This document shows positions 25,401 to 37,985 of a DNA stretch of 64,000 bases, one piece after another. Made by a program: the position numbers and the translations under genes. Under the pieces are notes generated by a model. That model ran no database searches. It worked only from the letters and a program-made list of their open reading frames with translations, and was not told the origin of the DNA. Origin of the DNA: Pyrenopolyporus hunteri (taxonomy: Eukaryota; Ascomycota; Sordariomycetes; Xylariales; Hypoxylaceae); NCBI GenBank assembly GCA_902806595.1, contig CADCXC010000003.1, forward strand, positions 2,356,001 through 2,420,000. Direction: 5' to 3'. Each line of letters begins with the position of its first letter. The first letter of the stretch is position 1.

Positions 25401-26394
25401 ATGGATTTGCTAACGGAATCTGTGGTGCGCTTCATTATCTGGCGTCTGTGGCGTCGCCTATCAGATCTCTCGCTGGCACCACAGCTCCGTGGGTGGCATC
25501 CGAGAATGGCAAAGATGAGGCGATGCGCTAGAAAAGCTAGAAAACCCTGCAGCTGACATTCTCCACCCCCCCGACTCGAGGAGCGGATCCGTAGCGGATA
25601 CATAGAAGATACTCACAAGTGCCAGAACACCCTCCAGCGGAGCGCGGCGGACCCGGAATGATGTCAACCTGAGGCATGACAGCGGGTAGCGTGCGTGGGA
25701 CCGAGTGGGCCCGGGATCCAGTTCGGGCGGTTCTGCGGCTCCTTTTCGGGCGCGACAACTGGTCCGACAACCTACCAGCCTACATACTGGCCACCCCCTT
25801 GTTGGTTCGGTTGGCTGCGTGTTTGCTGGACTCGCAGCAAGATAAACCGGCAGTCCTTGGTAATTACCAACCCGCTCGTTATATACTACATAGCATATAC
25901 GTACCCGGCCTTTACCCACGTTTATCAACAGTTTACTAACGTTTATAGGTCTAAAACGTCTTCGCTAGTCTACGCGACCGTTTCATCCAGCTGCAGACTA
26001 TGCAAGGGACCGCTTAGAACCAGGGCTCCATCGTAGCGGCGGATACCCTGGGCTGGCGTGGGCAACGAAAGACATCATAGTTGCTTCTCTTTGCCGACAT
26101 GACATGTGTACTCCTCGGGCGATAGCAGGAGGCGTAGCTACATCGTGGGCGCACGGAGGCTAGAGTTTACGCCGTCATCGAAGAGTGTGAGCTATGTTGT
26201 GATAATACGGTGGGAGATAAGCCGTCGTGGTAAGCGGGTGACTAGGTAGATATAACGCGGCCTCCCCGTCATAGATAGCAAACTTCTTCCGGTCCCATAT
26301 TCATATCCATACGATTACTAGCCTTCCCACACTTTATCTTCACATACCCCGAATAGCTTCTGAAGCGACGAGATAGTTGAAAATCATATTCAAG

Positions 26395-27888
26395 ATGCCT
26401 ATGTTTGAAGATTACGATATTGCCAAGGCCACTGAGAAGCAGGGGAAGAAGGCCGCGTCCACGGCCGACGCAAACGGAGCAGATGCATCCCCAAATCCCA
26501 CATTGCCGATTCCTGGCGACGATAGCGATGGCCCGATCGAGGTGCCTGCCTCGAGATCCTCCGTCTCGGAGGCAGCAAAGTACATGCACAACCTGAGCGC
26601 CTCCCCGTCCATGAAGGAGAGGAGAGGTTCTCGCAACTCTTTTGGCGCAGCTCTTCCAATCCCCAGACCCAAGAGACAGTCACGACTATCGTCGGTCCAC
26701 TATCCCGATGAGTCTCTCGGTCGCCCAACGCGCCCGGGCATGCCCCCCATCCAGCCCTCGCGTGCCATCTTAGCTGCTCAAGTCCAGAGCGTCGAAGTTG
26801 ACAAGGTGAAGAAAGCCAAGAACATGGCCTTCGCCTTCGATATCGATGGTGTTCTCGTCCATGGTGACCGTCTGATCCCTGAGGGACGCCGTGCCCTCGA
26901 GATCCTGAATGGCGATAACGAACTCGGTATCAAGATCCCTCACATCTTCCTTACCAATGGATCTGGCAAGCCCGAGAAGGATCGATGCGAACAACTCTCC
27001 CGAATCTTACACAACCCCGTCAACACGGAGCAATTTATCCAATCCCACACTCCTATGAGCGCTCTTGCCGAATACTACAACACTGTCCTAGTTGTCGGTG
27101 GCGAGGGCTATAAGTGCCGTGAAGTTGCTGAGCAGTACGGTTTCAAGGATATCGTCGTCCCCAATGACATAGTCGCCTGGGACCCTACCATTGCGCCTTA
27201 TCGAGTATTCACGGAGGAGGAGCGAGCCTCATCGAGACCACGGGACTTCACCAAGACCAACATTGAGGCCATCATGGTCTTCTCTGACTCGCGAGACTAC
27301 GCGACCGACATGCAGATCATCATGGATCTTCTGCGCTCCGAGAACGGCCGTCTAGGTACGATGGCCAAGGACCCGGTCTCCCAACGGATCCCTATCTACT
27401 TCTCGCAAGGTGATCTGCTATGCCCAACGGAGCACTGGACGCCGCGTATGTCTCAGGGTGCGTTCCGCATCGGCCTGGAGGCTATGTACAAGGCGCTGAC
27501 GGGAGTCGACCTCGAGCGTGTCGTATACGGTAAGCCTGAGACGGCTACGTACAAGTTCGCCGACGAGGTTCTCACATCGTGGATGGGAGAGCTCCACGGC
27601 GAGGAGAGGCTGCCCGAAAACATCTACATGATCGGCGATAACCCGGCTTCTGACATCATCGGTGGAAACATGTACGGCTGGAACACTTGTCTTGTCCGCA
27701 CCGGTGTCTTCCAAGGCGGTGAGAATGACGAGAACAACCCCGCCAACTTCGGTGTCTTCGCCAACGTCCTCGAGGCTGTCCAAGCAGCGCTAAGGAAACA
27801 ATTGGGCGACGACTTCAAGATGCACTTCGACGAGCGAATCAACCCTGTCTTACACGGTGACAAGGCGGATACCGCTGCGATTATATGA
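26395..27888 (+). CDS. HAD-IIA hydrolase (CECR5/HDHD5 type)
   Basis: HAD-superfamily phosphatase of subfamily IIA, the group with human CECR5/HDHD5 and yeast YKR070W; family members are reported as mitochondrial, with uncertain substrate. Single exon, 497 aa. Motif I is FDIDGVLVHG (nucleophile Asp near residue 149), motif II LTNGSGK, the motif III lysine in VYGKPETATY, and motif IV GDNPASDIIGG. The first 140 residues are a low-complexity Ser/Pro/Lys-rich extension with several RRGSR/KRQSR sites that look phosphorylatable; they precede the folded domain and are poor as a classical presequence. Start is the ATG at 26395, with a second ATG two codons later. Codon use is strongly C-ending, suggesting good expression. 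Confidence 0.92.
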   Translation: MPMFEDYDIAKATEKQGKKAASTADANGADASPNPTLPIPGDDSDGPIEVPASRSSVSEAAKYMHNLSASPSMKERRGSRNSFGAALPIPRPKRQSRLSSVHYPDESLGRPTRPGMPPIQPSRAILAAQVQSVEVDKVKKAKNMAFAFDIDGVLVHGDRLIPEGRRALEILNGDNELGIKIPHIFLTNGSGKPEKDRCEQLSRILHNPVNTEQFIQSHTPMSALAEYYNTVLVVGGEGYKCREVAEQYGFKDIVVPNDIVAWDPTIAPYRVFTEEERASSRPRDFTKTNIEAIMVFSDSRDYATDMQIIMDLLRSENGRLGTMAKDPVSQRIPIYFSQGDLLCPTEHWTPRMSQGAFRIGLEAMYKALTGVDLERVVYGKPETATYKFADEVLTSWMGELHGEERLPENIYMIGDNPASDIIGGNMYGWNTCLVRTGVFQGGENDENNPANFGVFANVLEAVQAALRKQLGDDFKMHFDERINPVLHGDKADTAAII

Positions 27889-29227
27889 TTGGATGATGTA
27901 TTTTTGGGGTGATGGGCGTTTTTGGATGCTATTGATAAAACGTTTTTGATATCTAGAGCTTTACGACATCGTATCAGCATTGGCTAACGAATGCATGACA
28001 AACTTGGGAAAGATTGGGAAAGACTGACAGACTCCTGGAGAGACATTTAGACATTTTCGAAATTAAACCACCTTCATACGACTTTGAAGGGAATTTGGTG
28101 CTTGCTTCTTACGTCGTCCGCCCTTGGGTCCGTGCCGCCGGCCCTCATGGGCCACAGCAGCGAAGCATTGCTAGAGGCAATCGAAGCAGCTGCTGCGGGC
28201 CGTACGCACGCCTTCTCCTAAGGTGGCTTTGATGTGCATGCTCAGCATCTGGAACGTTCTACTGACTTTACGGCTCGCTTTTTGTATTCTACCAACTGAC
28301 AAACCAGGTCGAAGAAGCACCCCTCATTTGTGAAGCGCTCACGTAGTTTCAAAGCCGGGAGTGGTCGGCGATGACATGGGACATCGCATCTGACATTTCA
28401 TAGGGGAACTTGGATATGATCAAGTAACTGATGTATCTGATGATAAAAATTCTTGAGGTCACGCTAGAGAGGATACTGGGATAACATTCGGTAAGATTCG
28501 GTTTAGATATAATCTCGCAGTCGGATTCGGATGAATGTAATTATGTGATTATTCGTCCAGAATAGAAATAGCGGAAGAAAAACAAGAAACAAGGAAAGAT
28601 TTCTCTAAACGAAGTTTCATTAGCATGAAGAGTCGGCGGACTGAGTTTTAAAGTACGTATCATAGAGGCCTTATTGTAGAAGTTGATGCGTACGAGACGT
28701 TGTTTTGACGACTGAGTTGGCGATTTTCTTTTCTCGCCAAAGGTAAGGGAGCGTAGGTACCTAGGTAGCTACCTAGGTATATACCCGATTACCTACGCGT
28801 TGGATAAGATGGATTACCTAATCCTTATCGGTTAATAGCCAAGTTATGCACTAGGATTTCAACCAATAATATCCCGCCGTGCACGAAAAAGGGGAGACCG
28901 GCCCCACAGGGACAAGTGTTCGACGCGGTTAAATGTAACATCGGAATCTAACCGGATATGGCATTTCATTTAACGAGGTAACGGGGGTTGAAATCTTACG
29001 AGAGCGTCGCCAGTTGGGCGCTTCTTTTCTGCCTCGCGATCTTTTTCTTACCGATTTATCAAAAAATAAACTGCTGCTCGATTGCGTTTTGCTGGCTGGT
29101 TTAATGCCGCCTGCTTACCAGAGCTAGCTACCGCCGCAGAGGCGCGGCAAGTCACTCATTAACAAGTTGTATCTACATATATGTTCGTCGCTCTCTTGAT
29201 AAATTTACCATCTAGTCGCTCATTTCC
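27889..29227. other. Intergenic, 1.3 kb, no gene seen
   Basis: Spacer between two tandem plus-strand genes. It contains the double palindrome GTACCTAGGTAGCTACCTAG at about 28756-28776. Sequence just before 29228 likely includes the promoter of the secreted-protein gene. No exon recognised. Confidence 0.55.
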
Positions 29228-30019
29228 ATGATAATGCGCCGGATCCTTGCGACTCTGCTTTCTCCGTGGGCGGTGTCGCGCGTCGCCGCCCAAGTTGGCG
29301 ATAGCGGCGCCGTCTGGGCAACGCCTCACGACAGCTACTCCTCTTCGATCGGGGTTCTCGGTTGCAAGGTCGATACCAATCGCGTCGCCTACTGGCCCGG
29401 TTCTGTCGACTGCAATAACATCTGCGTGTCGCTGAGCTACGAGGGCCGCTCCGTCAATCTGCTCCGCGTAGACCAGTCGCAGGGCGCCCACGATGTTAGC
29501 TATGACGCCTGGAACTATCTTTACACCGGCTACTCCGCCACGGAGAAACCGACGGCGGGCGGAGCCGTCGCGATGAATTACGCGAATGTGGATGCTTCGG
29601 CCTGCTCGGATCTGCTCCACACCGACGGAGGCAAGCTCCCCCTTAGCGCCGCCAACAGCATGAATTTTCTGAGTAGCTGCCTTGCTCAACCCGACAGCTG
29701 GGTTGCCAAAAATTACCTTCTTTATAACATTCTCGACTCGACTTGCTCGTGGGGCCACGACGAGGTGTGTACGCTGGACTGGCCCGCCGCCAACCAAGCA
29801 AGCTGTCCGAGCACGCTGGGGGACCCCGCCACGCTGACGTCCGCTCCGGTCTACAATATCAAGTACCCGTCGGGCCAGACTGTTGTAGCCTCTTCCGGAC
29901 AAGTCGTTGAGCCCCAGGATGATAGTAACGGGGGCACTGGAAAGTCGCCCAATTTTTTTGTGTTGGTTTTGATGTTGGTTGCTTCGAATTGGCTCGTTCG
30001 TGCGGGCATCCACTTCTAG
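29228..30019 (+). CDS. Secreted, probably GPI-anchored protein of unknown function
   Basis: 263-aa single-exon protein. The N-terminus MIMRRILATLLSPWAVSRVAAQ reads as a signal peptide with cleavage after the Ala-Ala or Gln. The mature part has about nine cysteines and ordered segments such as GVLGCKVDTNRVAYWP and NMFLSSCL-like cysteine spacing around NSMNFLSSCLAQ. A Ser/Thr/Gly spacer with NGGTG is followed by a C-terminal hydrophobic stretch FFVLVLMLVASNWLV, the pattern of a GPI signal. I recall similar cysteine-patterned secreted proteins in many filamentous fungi, perhaps a double-psi beta-barrel (barwin-like) fold, but this is a guess. The antisense strand also stays open across the gene, probably a codon-bias effect. 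Confidence 0.8.
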   Translation: MIMRRILATLLSPWAVSRVAAQVGDSGAVWATPHDSYSSSIGVLGCKVDTNRVAYWPGSVDCNNICVSLSYEGRSVNLLRVDQSQGAHDVSYDAWNYLYTGYSATEKPTAGGAVAMNYANVDASACSDLLHTDGGKLPLSAANSMNFLSSCLAQPDSWVAKNYLLYNILDSTCSWGHDEVCTLDWPAANQASCPSTLGDPATLTSAPVYNIKYPSGQTVVASSGQVVEPQDDSNGGTGKSPNFFVLVLMLVASNWLVRAGIHF

Positions 30020-30860
30020 GAGTTGTGTGGCTTGGAGGGTTCACCGTGAAGGGTAGAATCGCCGAGTAACCGATGGGCGTGATGATAGCCTTACGATCTA
30101 AATAATAGGTTTGGATATCGGCCTCTTGGAGGATTGGTCTTATACTCGGCATGATTACGAAGAGATACCCTTTTGATTTGACGACTGTACAGAAACATAT
30201 TATCACCAATATATTTCACTAACGTAACCCCGCCGCCATTGTTTCCGTCTAAGGTGCACCCGGTACTCTACCGAAGCAGAGCCCTTCGTGCGCTTTCGCC
30301 GGATACTATTAAGCGATCACATCCCGTTCTGGTAAAGATTCACTAGGCAACGCCAGAGCCTGCTGCTGGCATGTAGGATGCATTTCGAATGATTGGACGG
30401 AGACTTGACGGGATGCTGCCACACTTATTGCCCAAGAGTTTCGGTGACGGAACCCGGGCACCAAAATCGGGATGTCAAAACCTGAGACCTATTAGACGGC
30501 GCACTCCATGGAACTAACCTGACGAAACCTGGTCGAGCTAGATCGTTTGATTCTATCTAATTTTAATCTTTGAAGGCATATGAGAGGTGCTCGGCTAGGT
30601 AACGTAGCTATACCGCGGCTATCGTCCATACAGCCGTTCCTATGCTCAATTTAAGGCTTTGGCATTCGAGCTCACTAGCCGGCTCTTAAGGAGAGGATAC
30701 TGATATATAATAATACGACATTCTAGGTCCGCGTATTCGCATATATATATATATCGACGAGTATCCTTACTTTTCTATTCCGGTGCCTTTAAACCAAGGG
30801 CATTCTTCTGATTCCTGCGATATTGGTATCCGTGCTATTTACGTCTTCCAGCAAGCAAAA
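30020..30860. other. Intergenic, 840 nt, no gene seen
   Basis: Spacer upstream of the Clr5-ankyrin gene. It has a short (AT)n run near 30741-30753 and no recognisable exon. A tRNA-like stretch around 30460-30520 was examined and does not fold as a tRNA. Confidence 0.5.
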
Positions 30861-33800
30861 ATGGCCACAAAGACGCAAAAAATCCCTACAAGCAGCTGGG
30901 GACAGCACAAAGATACAATATTACGTCTTTACTTGTCCGAGGACTACTCCGTCGACAAGCTGGTCCAACAAATGGCGCAAGATCATGGGTTTCTTGCTAC
31001 GTATGCTCACTTCCTCTATCTCTAGCGTCCCTAATCTAATCCTATTTTTACAGTATATCCCAATATGAGGCTCAATTGAGGCTCTGGAATGCCCGCAAGA
31101 ACGTAAAAAGACATGAATGGGAGGGAATCTTCAAAAAGATTGACCTCCTATCCGCCAATAAAGCGGAATATAGAGTAGTCATTTCAGGCTACCCTTTACC
31201 ACTCAGCAGAGTCAATCGAGCAAGACGCTACTTTAGGAACGAATGCCAATCTCGAAAGCGTCCTCGAACGGATACTGAGCCCTCTGATGCAATCAATGGC
31301 CGCGATCTTAGTGACGTTTATATTGAGATAAAAGACTCTAGCGGCGCATGGTCTCGATACACGAACATGGACCATGAAGTTGCCTCTCTCGGTACGCTCC
31401 AACAAAATCTAGACAGGCCACCAGATCCTAAAACACACGACCCGCTAATTACTATCGATGGTCACACTTGGTCTATTTCCGATCGTCACTCGACCCCCGA
31501 ATATCTGGATGGCATAGATCCTATCATGGTCGACTGCGTCCCTCCTCCAACTCCTGAGTTCCGTACGCCCAGATTCCTATCTAACAGCTGGGTTTCTGCC
31601 GGAATAGATGAAAATTTGACGCCGGCTATGAATCCCCTGCCCAACAACTTTGAATCCGAGGTTTCGCGATCATCAGATCTCTTCGATCCTAACCAGGGTA
31701 TTACATTTCCGGCACCAGAGGCAACACCTTCGCTTTCCCCAGATAACCTATTTGTTTTTGAAACATCGCAACTACTAAACGGCCTACCGTCTGGGAAGTT
31801 TACGCGCGACATGGTAGTAAAATGGTTCAGTTTCGGCGCAAGCCCTTCTCCGATGCGGGACTTCGCGTTGTTTGCTGGGACCCAAAAGTTGGCAATGTTC
31901 GTCACCGAGATCGCCACTGCTATATCAGAACTCAATATGCTTCTCCCTACGCAGAATCTCCAAAGTGCATGGAGATTCCTACAGAATTTAGTGTCGATCG
32001 TGCCTAGATCCCAAGCCGGGTATGGCACCGACATGACTCGATACTCGCAGGAGTTGCTTGATGCTGAAATTCCCCGACTCCTTCTAATTTCATGCGCGAA
32101 TGGATTCATGGGGCGATACGGCGTGCCGAGAAAATATATTTTCAGGCTTCTTAACCAGCACGGTAACGTCACGTCGTTGTTCTCTCGCTTGTTTCAGGAC
32201 AGCTCGAGTCACCTTGGGAAGAGTCTTGCAGAAAACTTATTCTGGGCAGCAATAGAAGCGGGCGACGATCAAGCGGTCCAGTTTTTCCTCGAGAAAGGCT
32301 TGGCTAATGCTGATAATACGTTTTGCCTCTTTACAAACGAGAGGTGTAGTCCCCTTCAACGAGCCGCCGAGCTGCAAGAGTTAAAAGTCGTTCGAGTGCT
32401 ACTTCGATACGCGCATAATCCTGATGGTGTATGCACCATCCCCAACTTCTTTCCGGCCATAACGGCTTTAGGCTACTTAATACATGAAGATCGGGGTTCC
32501 AATTTTGGGCGAACGAAGCTGCTAGTTCACAGTGTATTCTCTAAAGAATACCTTGACACTGTAAAGGCGCTGGTAGAAGCAGGGGCACGAATAATGACCT
32601 CACATATCCAAACTGCACTGGCGAATTATGCCAGACCGGATTTAGCGAGGTTACTACTATCCAAACTTTCACGGGACGATCACCCGGAAGCTATGGCCGG
32701 AGTCATTCTACCTCACGTCGCGAGTGAATTCACCGACGAGGATGCAAAGGCAGTTATCGCCAAACTCATATCAGACTGTGAGCAAGTGGAATGTAAGCAG
32801 TGCCTAAACCGCTTCTCGGAAAATATGAACAAAACGATCATCCTGGGTGCCAAGAGAGGTCATATCCAACTCGTTCGATTCCTGTTTCAATACGCGACGT
32901 CTCCCACCCGGGTCCTGAGCGCGGCAATCAGAAGCGATAGCTCCGAGCTTATCGAATTCGTTTTATCCCACAATCCTAATATCCGGCAAGCCCACGCGGA
33001 AGGAATTGAAGATAATTGCCTCCTCTTTGGAGGGTCTCATACAAACGATGCGACGACTCCGCTAGCCGAAGCTATCATGGCGCGCGACGAGACACTCATC
33101 AAAATACTTGAAAATCGAGGCGCACTCGAGAACTTCGCCGTTGACATAGAACCCCCTATTTACATGAGAAGAAATCCATTCCAGGCTGCACTTCTCGCAG
33201 CAGTCAATGCAGGCAATACAGAGTACGTAAAAAAGTTATTATTGTACGAAGTTCCGAACAACCATCCCCAGTTAGGCGTAGTATACGAAACAGCAATACG
33301 CGATGGCCACGAAGCCATTATTCGACTTCTATTGGATATGGGATGTATTTTCTCGCCGCGTCGCTCGATTTGCGACATCAGTATATTTCGGGATATAGAT
33401 AAAACGATTATCTTGGACTTGATTTTAACCTACCCAGACATTATGCTCTATTATGGAGAATCTAACACGGGAATCAAACTCCCCGAAGATATGGACATAA
33501 TCAGCACCTTCCATGAGCATGGCTGTATACCGGTCGAAACTCTAGCCAGGCTTCTGAGCGCAGCGGCTAGACAAAACGAGCGAGATACGTGTCTCCGCCT
33601 GATTCAGATGGGAGCGCCCATGATTCGTGGGACTGCGTTGGAAGGCGCTGAAGGTTTCCCCCCGGATATTCTGCGCGGGCTCTTAGACCAGCTCCCATTG
33701 ACCCAAACGCGTATGGGTTGGTTTGGCACGGAGGCGGTTAAGCGTGCACTCACGCACGACAATTTAGAGAATCTAGACATACTTCTTGCTTGTAGGGCCA

Positions 33801-34480
33801 TCGACTTCAAGCAACCCGGAGTTATCAGACTTGCGATCAAAAAGGATATGAGAAATCATCGCTCCAATTTTCAATTGACGGCGAAATTCCTTAATGCCGG
33901 ATTCGACGTAGACGGAATCGCGGATACTTGCCAGACTAGTAACGGGAAACATTCCAACATGACACCGCTTTTAATAGCGATTAAAGCAAGGAATGAGGCT
34001 CTAATCCAATTTTTCCTGGATCGTGGCGCGGACGTCAATAAAAAGGCTACCTATGGAATAGTGAAAACCCCTTTGCAGGCCGCCGCGGAAGTTGGTGATC
34101 TCGAAATCGTTGAAATGCTACTCCGCAGTGGCGCAGACGTCAACGCATTGCCATCGACATACGACGGCGGGACGGCTCTGCAGCTGGCAGCCGCGAGCGG
34201 AAACTGTAATATTGCTGCAATTCTAATCGACCGTGGCGCCGATTTATATGCTCCTCCATCTACGTATGGGGGGCGGTGGCCTCTCGAATATGCTGCTGAA
34301 TATGGTCGACTAGACATGATCCAATTCCTTTGGAACGCAAGTCTTGTCGGGTTCCCCGTTGAGCAATGTCGCAAGGCAATGCAGCTCGCACAGGGGAACG
34401 GTTACCTCGCCTGTATGGACATGGTGCGAGAGTTGGCAGTATCGAGCGGAATTATGCCTACACTTGAAGGTTCAAGTTGA
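30861..34480 (+). CDS. Clr5-domain ankyrin-repeat protein
   Basis: Large protein (1188 aa) with an N-terminal Clr5-type domain and C-terminal ankyrin repeats. Exons 30861-31000 and 31054-34480; the 53-nt intron has a GTATGC donor, a CTAAT-type branch and a CAG acceptor, and the join gives GFLATISQYEAQLRLWNARKN, the usual Clr5 core. Clear ankyrin units occupy about residues 960-1110 (TPLLIAIKARNEALIQFFLD, TPLQAAAEVGDLEIVEMLL, TALQLAAASGNCNIAAILI), with degenerate repeats from about residue 390 on. The name comes from S. pombe Clr5, a gene-silencing factor, but most Pezizomycotina members are uncharacterised and belong to expanded, fast-evolving families. The middle region, about 80-390, is low-complexity and unassigned. 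Confidence 0.9.
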
Positions 34481-34918
34481 GAGCTCTAGAGACAGTCGGA
34501 AGGCCTGAGGGCATTTTCGCTATCGGCAATTTCTATATCCGCTTAAGTTTGGGTGATAGGGACCATTTCACTGTGAACTCGAATTAGGTAGGTGGGTATC
34601 CTGTAGAGCACACTTAAGGTATTTCTCTATTTACTCTACATCGCCCGCTACGTCCTCAATATTCTAATCTCTACCGAGCGGATAATTTCATAGTCCGCAC
34701 CAGTCTTAGTACACCCCTATATAAATCCGTCTCCAAAAATCACTGGAGCATGAGCACCCCTGGTAATCTTCAGGTGTTTCCGTCGGCGCGCGAGTATATT
34801 CAAGACTTTCCTTCTAGCCTAAAGCATAAACATTGGCTGCAATTCTTCATATGCAGCCTTGTAGTGCCCCTTACTTGACAGTCGACAGCGTCCGCCAAAC
34901 TAGCCGGTTAAGCTTAAC
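34481..34918. other. Convergent intergenic region
   Basis: 438 nt between the 3' ends of the ankyrin gene and the reductase gene. A/T-rich with no exon; it probably contains both 3' UTRs. Confidence 0.6.
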
Positions 34919-36154
34919 TTATTGCTTGAGATATTGTATGAGGACCTTTGCCGTATCCACGACACTGTTCTCGTAGGGTGTCCAATCTTTGCCCGTTGCC
35001 CTCACCACCTTCGTCGAATCGAACGCCGGCGTACCCTCTACGGCCGTGTAATCGGGTTTATATCCCTTGCCGGGGCTCCCCTTCGCCACGCCCAGCTCGG
35101 GCATGTGCTTATTCAGAACATCAGCAACAGCCTGGGGCCCTCCGGTGAAGGACGAGCAGAGGAACCGCTCTCCGTCGGCCTCCTTAGGATTCAACGCCGA
35201 CCACACCATCACGCTAGCGACATCTCTAACGTCGATGGTCGACTCGTAAAATAGCATCGGCTCCGGGATGTCTTCCCCCTGTAGGAGTTTCCAGACGTGG
35301 CTAAGGCACGCCGGGATCCGCTCTTTTGTCTTCCAGGGCACGAGGGGCGGGCCGATGAAATATCTACGAGTGAGTATCGGACAAAACGTCAGTTTTCTTC
35401 TCTTGCCCCGCTATTTTGACAACTTTCGGGGGGTGAGAAATTGTATGCCAAGACTGGACGGGAGGGAGCTCACGTGGCCTGGATGGCGGTCATGCCGAAG
35501 GCAGGTTTCCGCTCATCGCGGAACCTCCAGAACGCTTTCTCGCCGGCTGTCTTGCTCGCGCAGTAGGCATGCAAGCCGCCTGCTTCGCGACCTAACTGTT
35601 CGACCGCGGCCTCGGAATCCGGATTCCAATCCTTCTCTGAGTAGACACGGGCTTTGATAGGCACGTCGATGATGGCAGCGGACGAAGACATCAGTACGAC
35701 ACTCTTCAGTTGCGGACCAGCCTTCAATGCCGATTCCAGAATCCCTGTCGTGCTCTCCACGTTCATCCGAACTACTTCAGATGGGTCCAGAGTCCAGATA
35801 TCACTGAGTGGGGACGCGATGTGTATGATTGCAGAGCATCCTATAACGAAGCTTAGTTGACGGTCCCTAGTCTATGCCCCGCGGGGTTGTATGCTTCGTA
35901 TCTTTTCTCGTGGAGGAGTTCGTACCAACTACGGCTTCGTCAAAGGCGCCGGGTACTGTAATATCGGATACCTGAACCACTTCGGCCCCCTTTGAGAACC
36001 CCCGATCTAGCAGCGCCTTGTGTACTTCGGTGCCGGAAGCCAGATTGCGGACTGTACCTCGTACATTGTACCCGGACTGCAACGCAGCCTCGGCAACTCG
36101 GCCGGCGAGATAGCCGTTCAGACCAGTGATGAGAACAGTACCTTTTGAAGACAT
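34919..36154 (-). CDS. NAD(P)-dependent epimerase/dehydratase-type reductase
   Basis: Extended short-chain dehydrogenase of the dihydroflavonol-4-reductase / cinnamoyl-CoA reductase / 3-beta-HSD type. Three exons inferred: 36154-35926, 35840-35474 and 35363-34919, giving 346 aa. The introns are 85 and 110 nt with GTACGA and GTGAGC donors. The cofactor loop ITGLNGYLAGRV is at residues 9-20, followed by RGTVRN, where the Arg suggests NADPH. After the first join comes IIHIASPLS. The active site is YCASK, with the preceding MSSSAA serine segment, and the join at YFIGPPLVP is normal for the family. The substrate is unknown; fungal relatives reduce aldehydes or ketones in secondary or detoxifying metabolism. 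No cluster partner is adjacent. Confidence 0.9.
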
Positions 36155-37985
36155 TATCTCTGCTGGAAAATGGAACGTAATAAGGGGTTAAAGCGATCTT
36201 TAATATCAACCTAAGTCTAATTTCACTGAGATGAGGTTCGATCCACCGTAACTAGTGAAGAAGGAAAGGGGGGGAAGTGGGAGTATACTACGGCCATTGG
36301 ACTTGTCGTCTGAGCAAAACCCTAACAGGATGAATACCACCAACTAGAGGATTTACGGTCAGTATGGCCGGTAAATCGCCTACTTAATCCACTAGCACGA
36401 AGAATCGTATGTCAAGACCAAGGAATCGGCTATTCATCCTTACCACTTCCGGAAAGCGATATAGCATGCGCCGCACTCCGGCTGGGGCGGTTAGTTGATT
36501 AAGGAGAAGTGGCCGGCCACCCCAACAGAGGACAGCCAGTAGGATATCAATTCTTCGACGGCGCGAAAGACCATCGTCTAGGGCCTACGTTGAAGTAAGG
36601 GTCTGTGGGAAAAGCCCGGAGACAGGTCAGTGTTGTGTTGTTCATACGCTCTTCTGATAGCCCGTCCTCAGGAGGTTCGACCCTGGCTGATGGAGTTTAG
36701 ACACTATCTGTTGGCAACGTCTTGGCGTGGTATGTTATGGGGATGTGACCGACTTTCGAAGTCTGGCTTTCCTTCCATGCGCTATACTTAACACTGCTCA
36801 TTTTTAAAACTTCCGTTTTTGTAAGATTCCTTAAATATGCTGTGACTGAGCGAAATAGCCCCTATTCCCTTCTACTTCGTGATATACGAAACTAAACATA
36901 CCCAGGTAGGTAGGTATTGTTGGTGGGCTTGGTCGAATTATATGGAGAAAGACACATGTAATAGAATTCGTTAGCTCGTTGATCGAATAGTGGGGCCCTC
37001 GTCTTCTAGAGTTAAGCATTCCTAAAAGCCTATACTATTCATAATAAGGTCGGGTCCAATTATCTCTCATCTTTAGATATTGAAGAATCATAGGAGGCAG
37101 CTCGATAATATACTGTATGAGGACGATTTAGATGAAGGTTGTAGTATGACGGGCTTAAAAAGAGAGAAAGGGGAAGAGAGAAGGAAGCAGGGGAAATAAC
37201 GAATCTTAGGGAAAGGGCTTCTGTGTTGAAGAATCCAAGTGGATCGATTTCTGAGTATTAATATTACGGGCCGAAGGAGCTGTCGGGTATATGTCTATCA
37301 ACCGACTTTTTATCTACCTCGGGGGCCTATTTTAGAGAGGAATGAGATAGATGGGTCTCTTTCTGTTTTCAACGTCTCTTGTTTTGGGACCTTTCGTATT
37401 GAATGATTTAGTTGTACGCAGTAAATTCTCGTCGCAAAGAACGGCATTCACTTGGACTCATTATAAGTTCTCTCAAGCTCCGTCGTCGATGCCCAGGTAG
37501 TACTCTACATAATATCGCATTAGGTAGAAGATGAGTAGCTACCTAGGTAAGCATATATCTAAGTAGGCAGGTATATCCACCTATCAGACAGCCGTATTAG
37601 CGCTCGCAATCGCCAGAAGAAGCAATCGGCAGGTGTATGGTATTAGGGGGTTTGAGGTCGAGGTCGGAGGAAGCTATAAATAGGGGGGTACGTGTAATAC
37701 TAGCTGTGTAAGTGCCCCGCAATACGCCGTGTGCCGCGCATACCCGCCGCAGCGAGTAATTGCCGATCTGATTGATGCATTAAGCACGTAAACGTCATCC
37801 GCCCCTTTCTCTCTTACATGTATTTCAAAACTATTCCGATACATTTTCCCATTTTTTATACTTGGCGGACGGCCCCATTGAAAGCTGAGGGCTATTACAT
37901 TAGTACTCATAACAGGTACTGAATAACCTGTGGTGCTGGTGCTCTGTCTACCTAGGTATCCGCAGAAGTATTAGAACGGCTAGAC
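36155..37985. other. Divergent intergenic region, 1.8 kb
   Basis: Upstream region of both the reductase (minus) and the binding-fold protein (plus). Palindromic repeat copies are at about 36903, 37541 and 37950. One stretch near 36671 looks like a tRNA B-box but has no matching arms. No exon recognised. Confidence 0.5.

Larger units (their letters stand above)
23916..26394. other. Divergent intergenic region, 2.5 kb
   Basis: Lies upstream of both the aldo/keto reductase (minus) and the HAD hydrolase (plus). It holds CCTAGG-palindrome repeats at about 24380-24402 and 24588-24602, a tandem TTTTTGTCAA repeat at 24969-25000, and a CTATGGGTTG repeat near 25350-25380. No coding exon is recognised; short frames at 25461-25928 and 25695-26036 overlap on opposite strands and have no motif. 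Confidence 0.5.

Noticed and set aside
29159..30013. 284-codon open frame antisense to the secreted-protein gene
   Set aside because: Full overlap with a convincing signal-peptide and GPI-type protein; arginine/glycine/valine-rich translation with no motif, as expected from GC-rich codon bias.
36600..36700. B-box-like GGTTCGACCC
   Set aside because: No A-box at the right distance and no paired arms.
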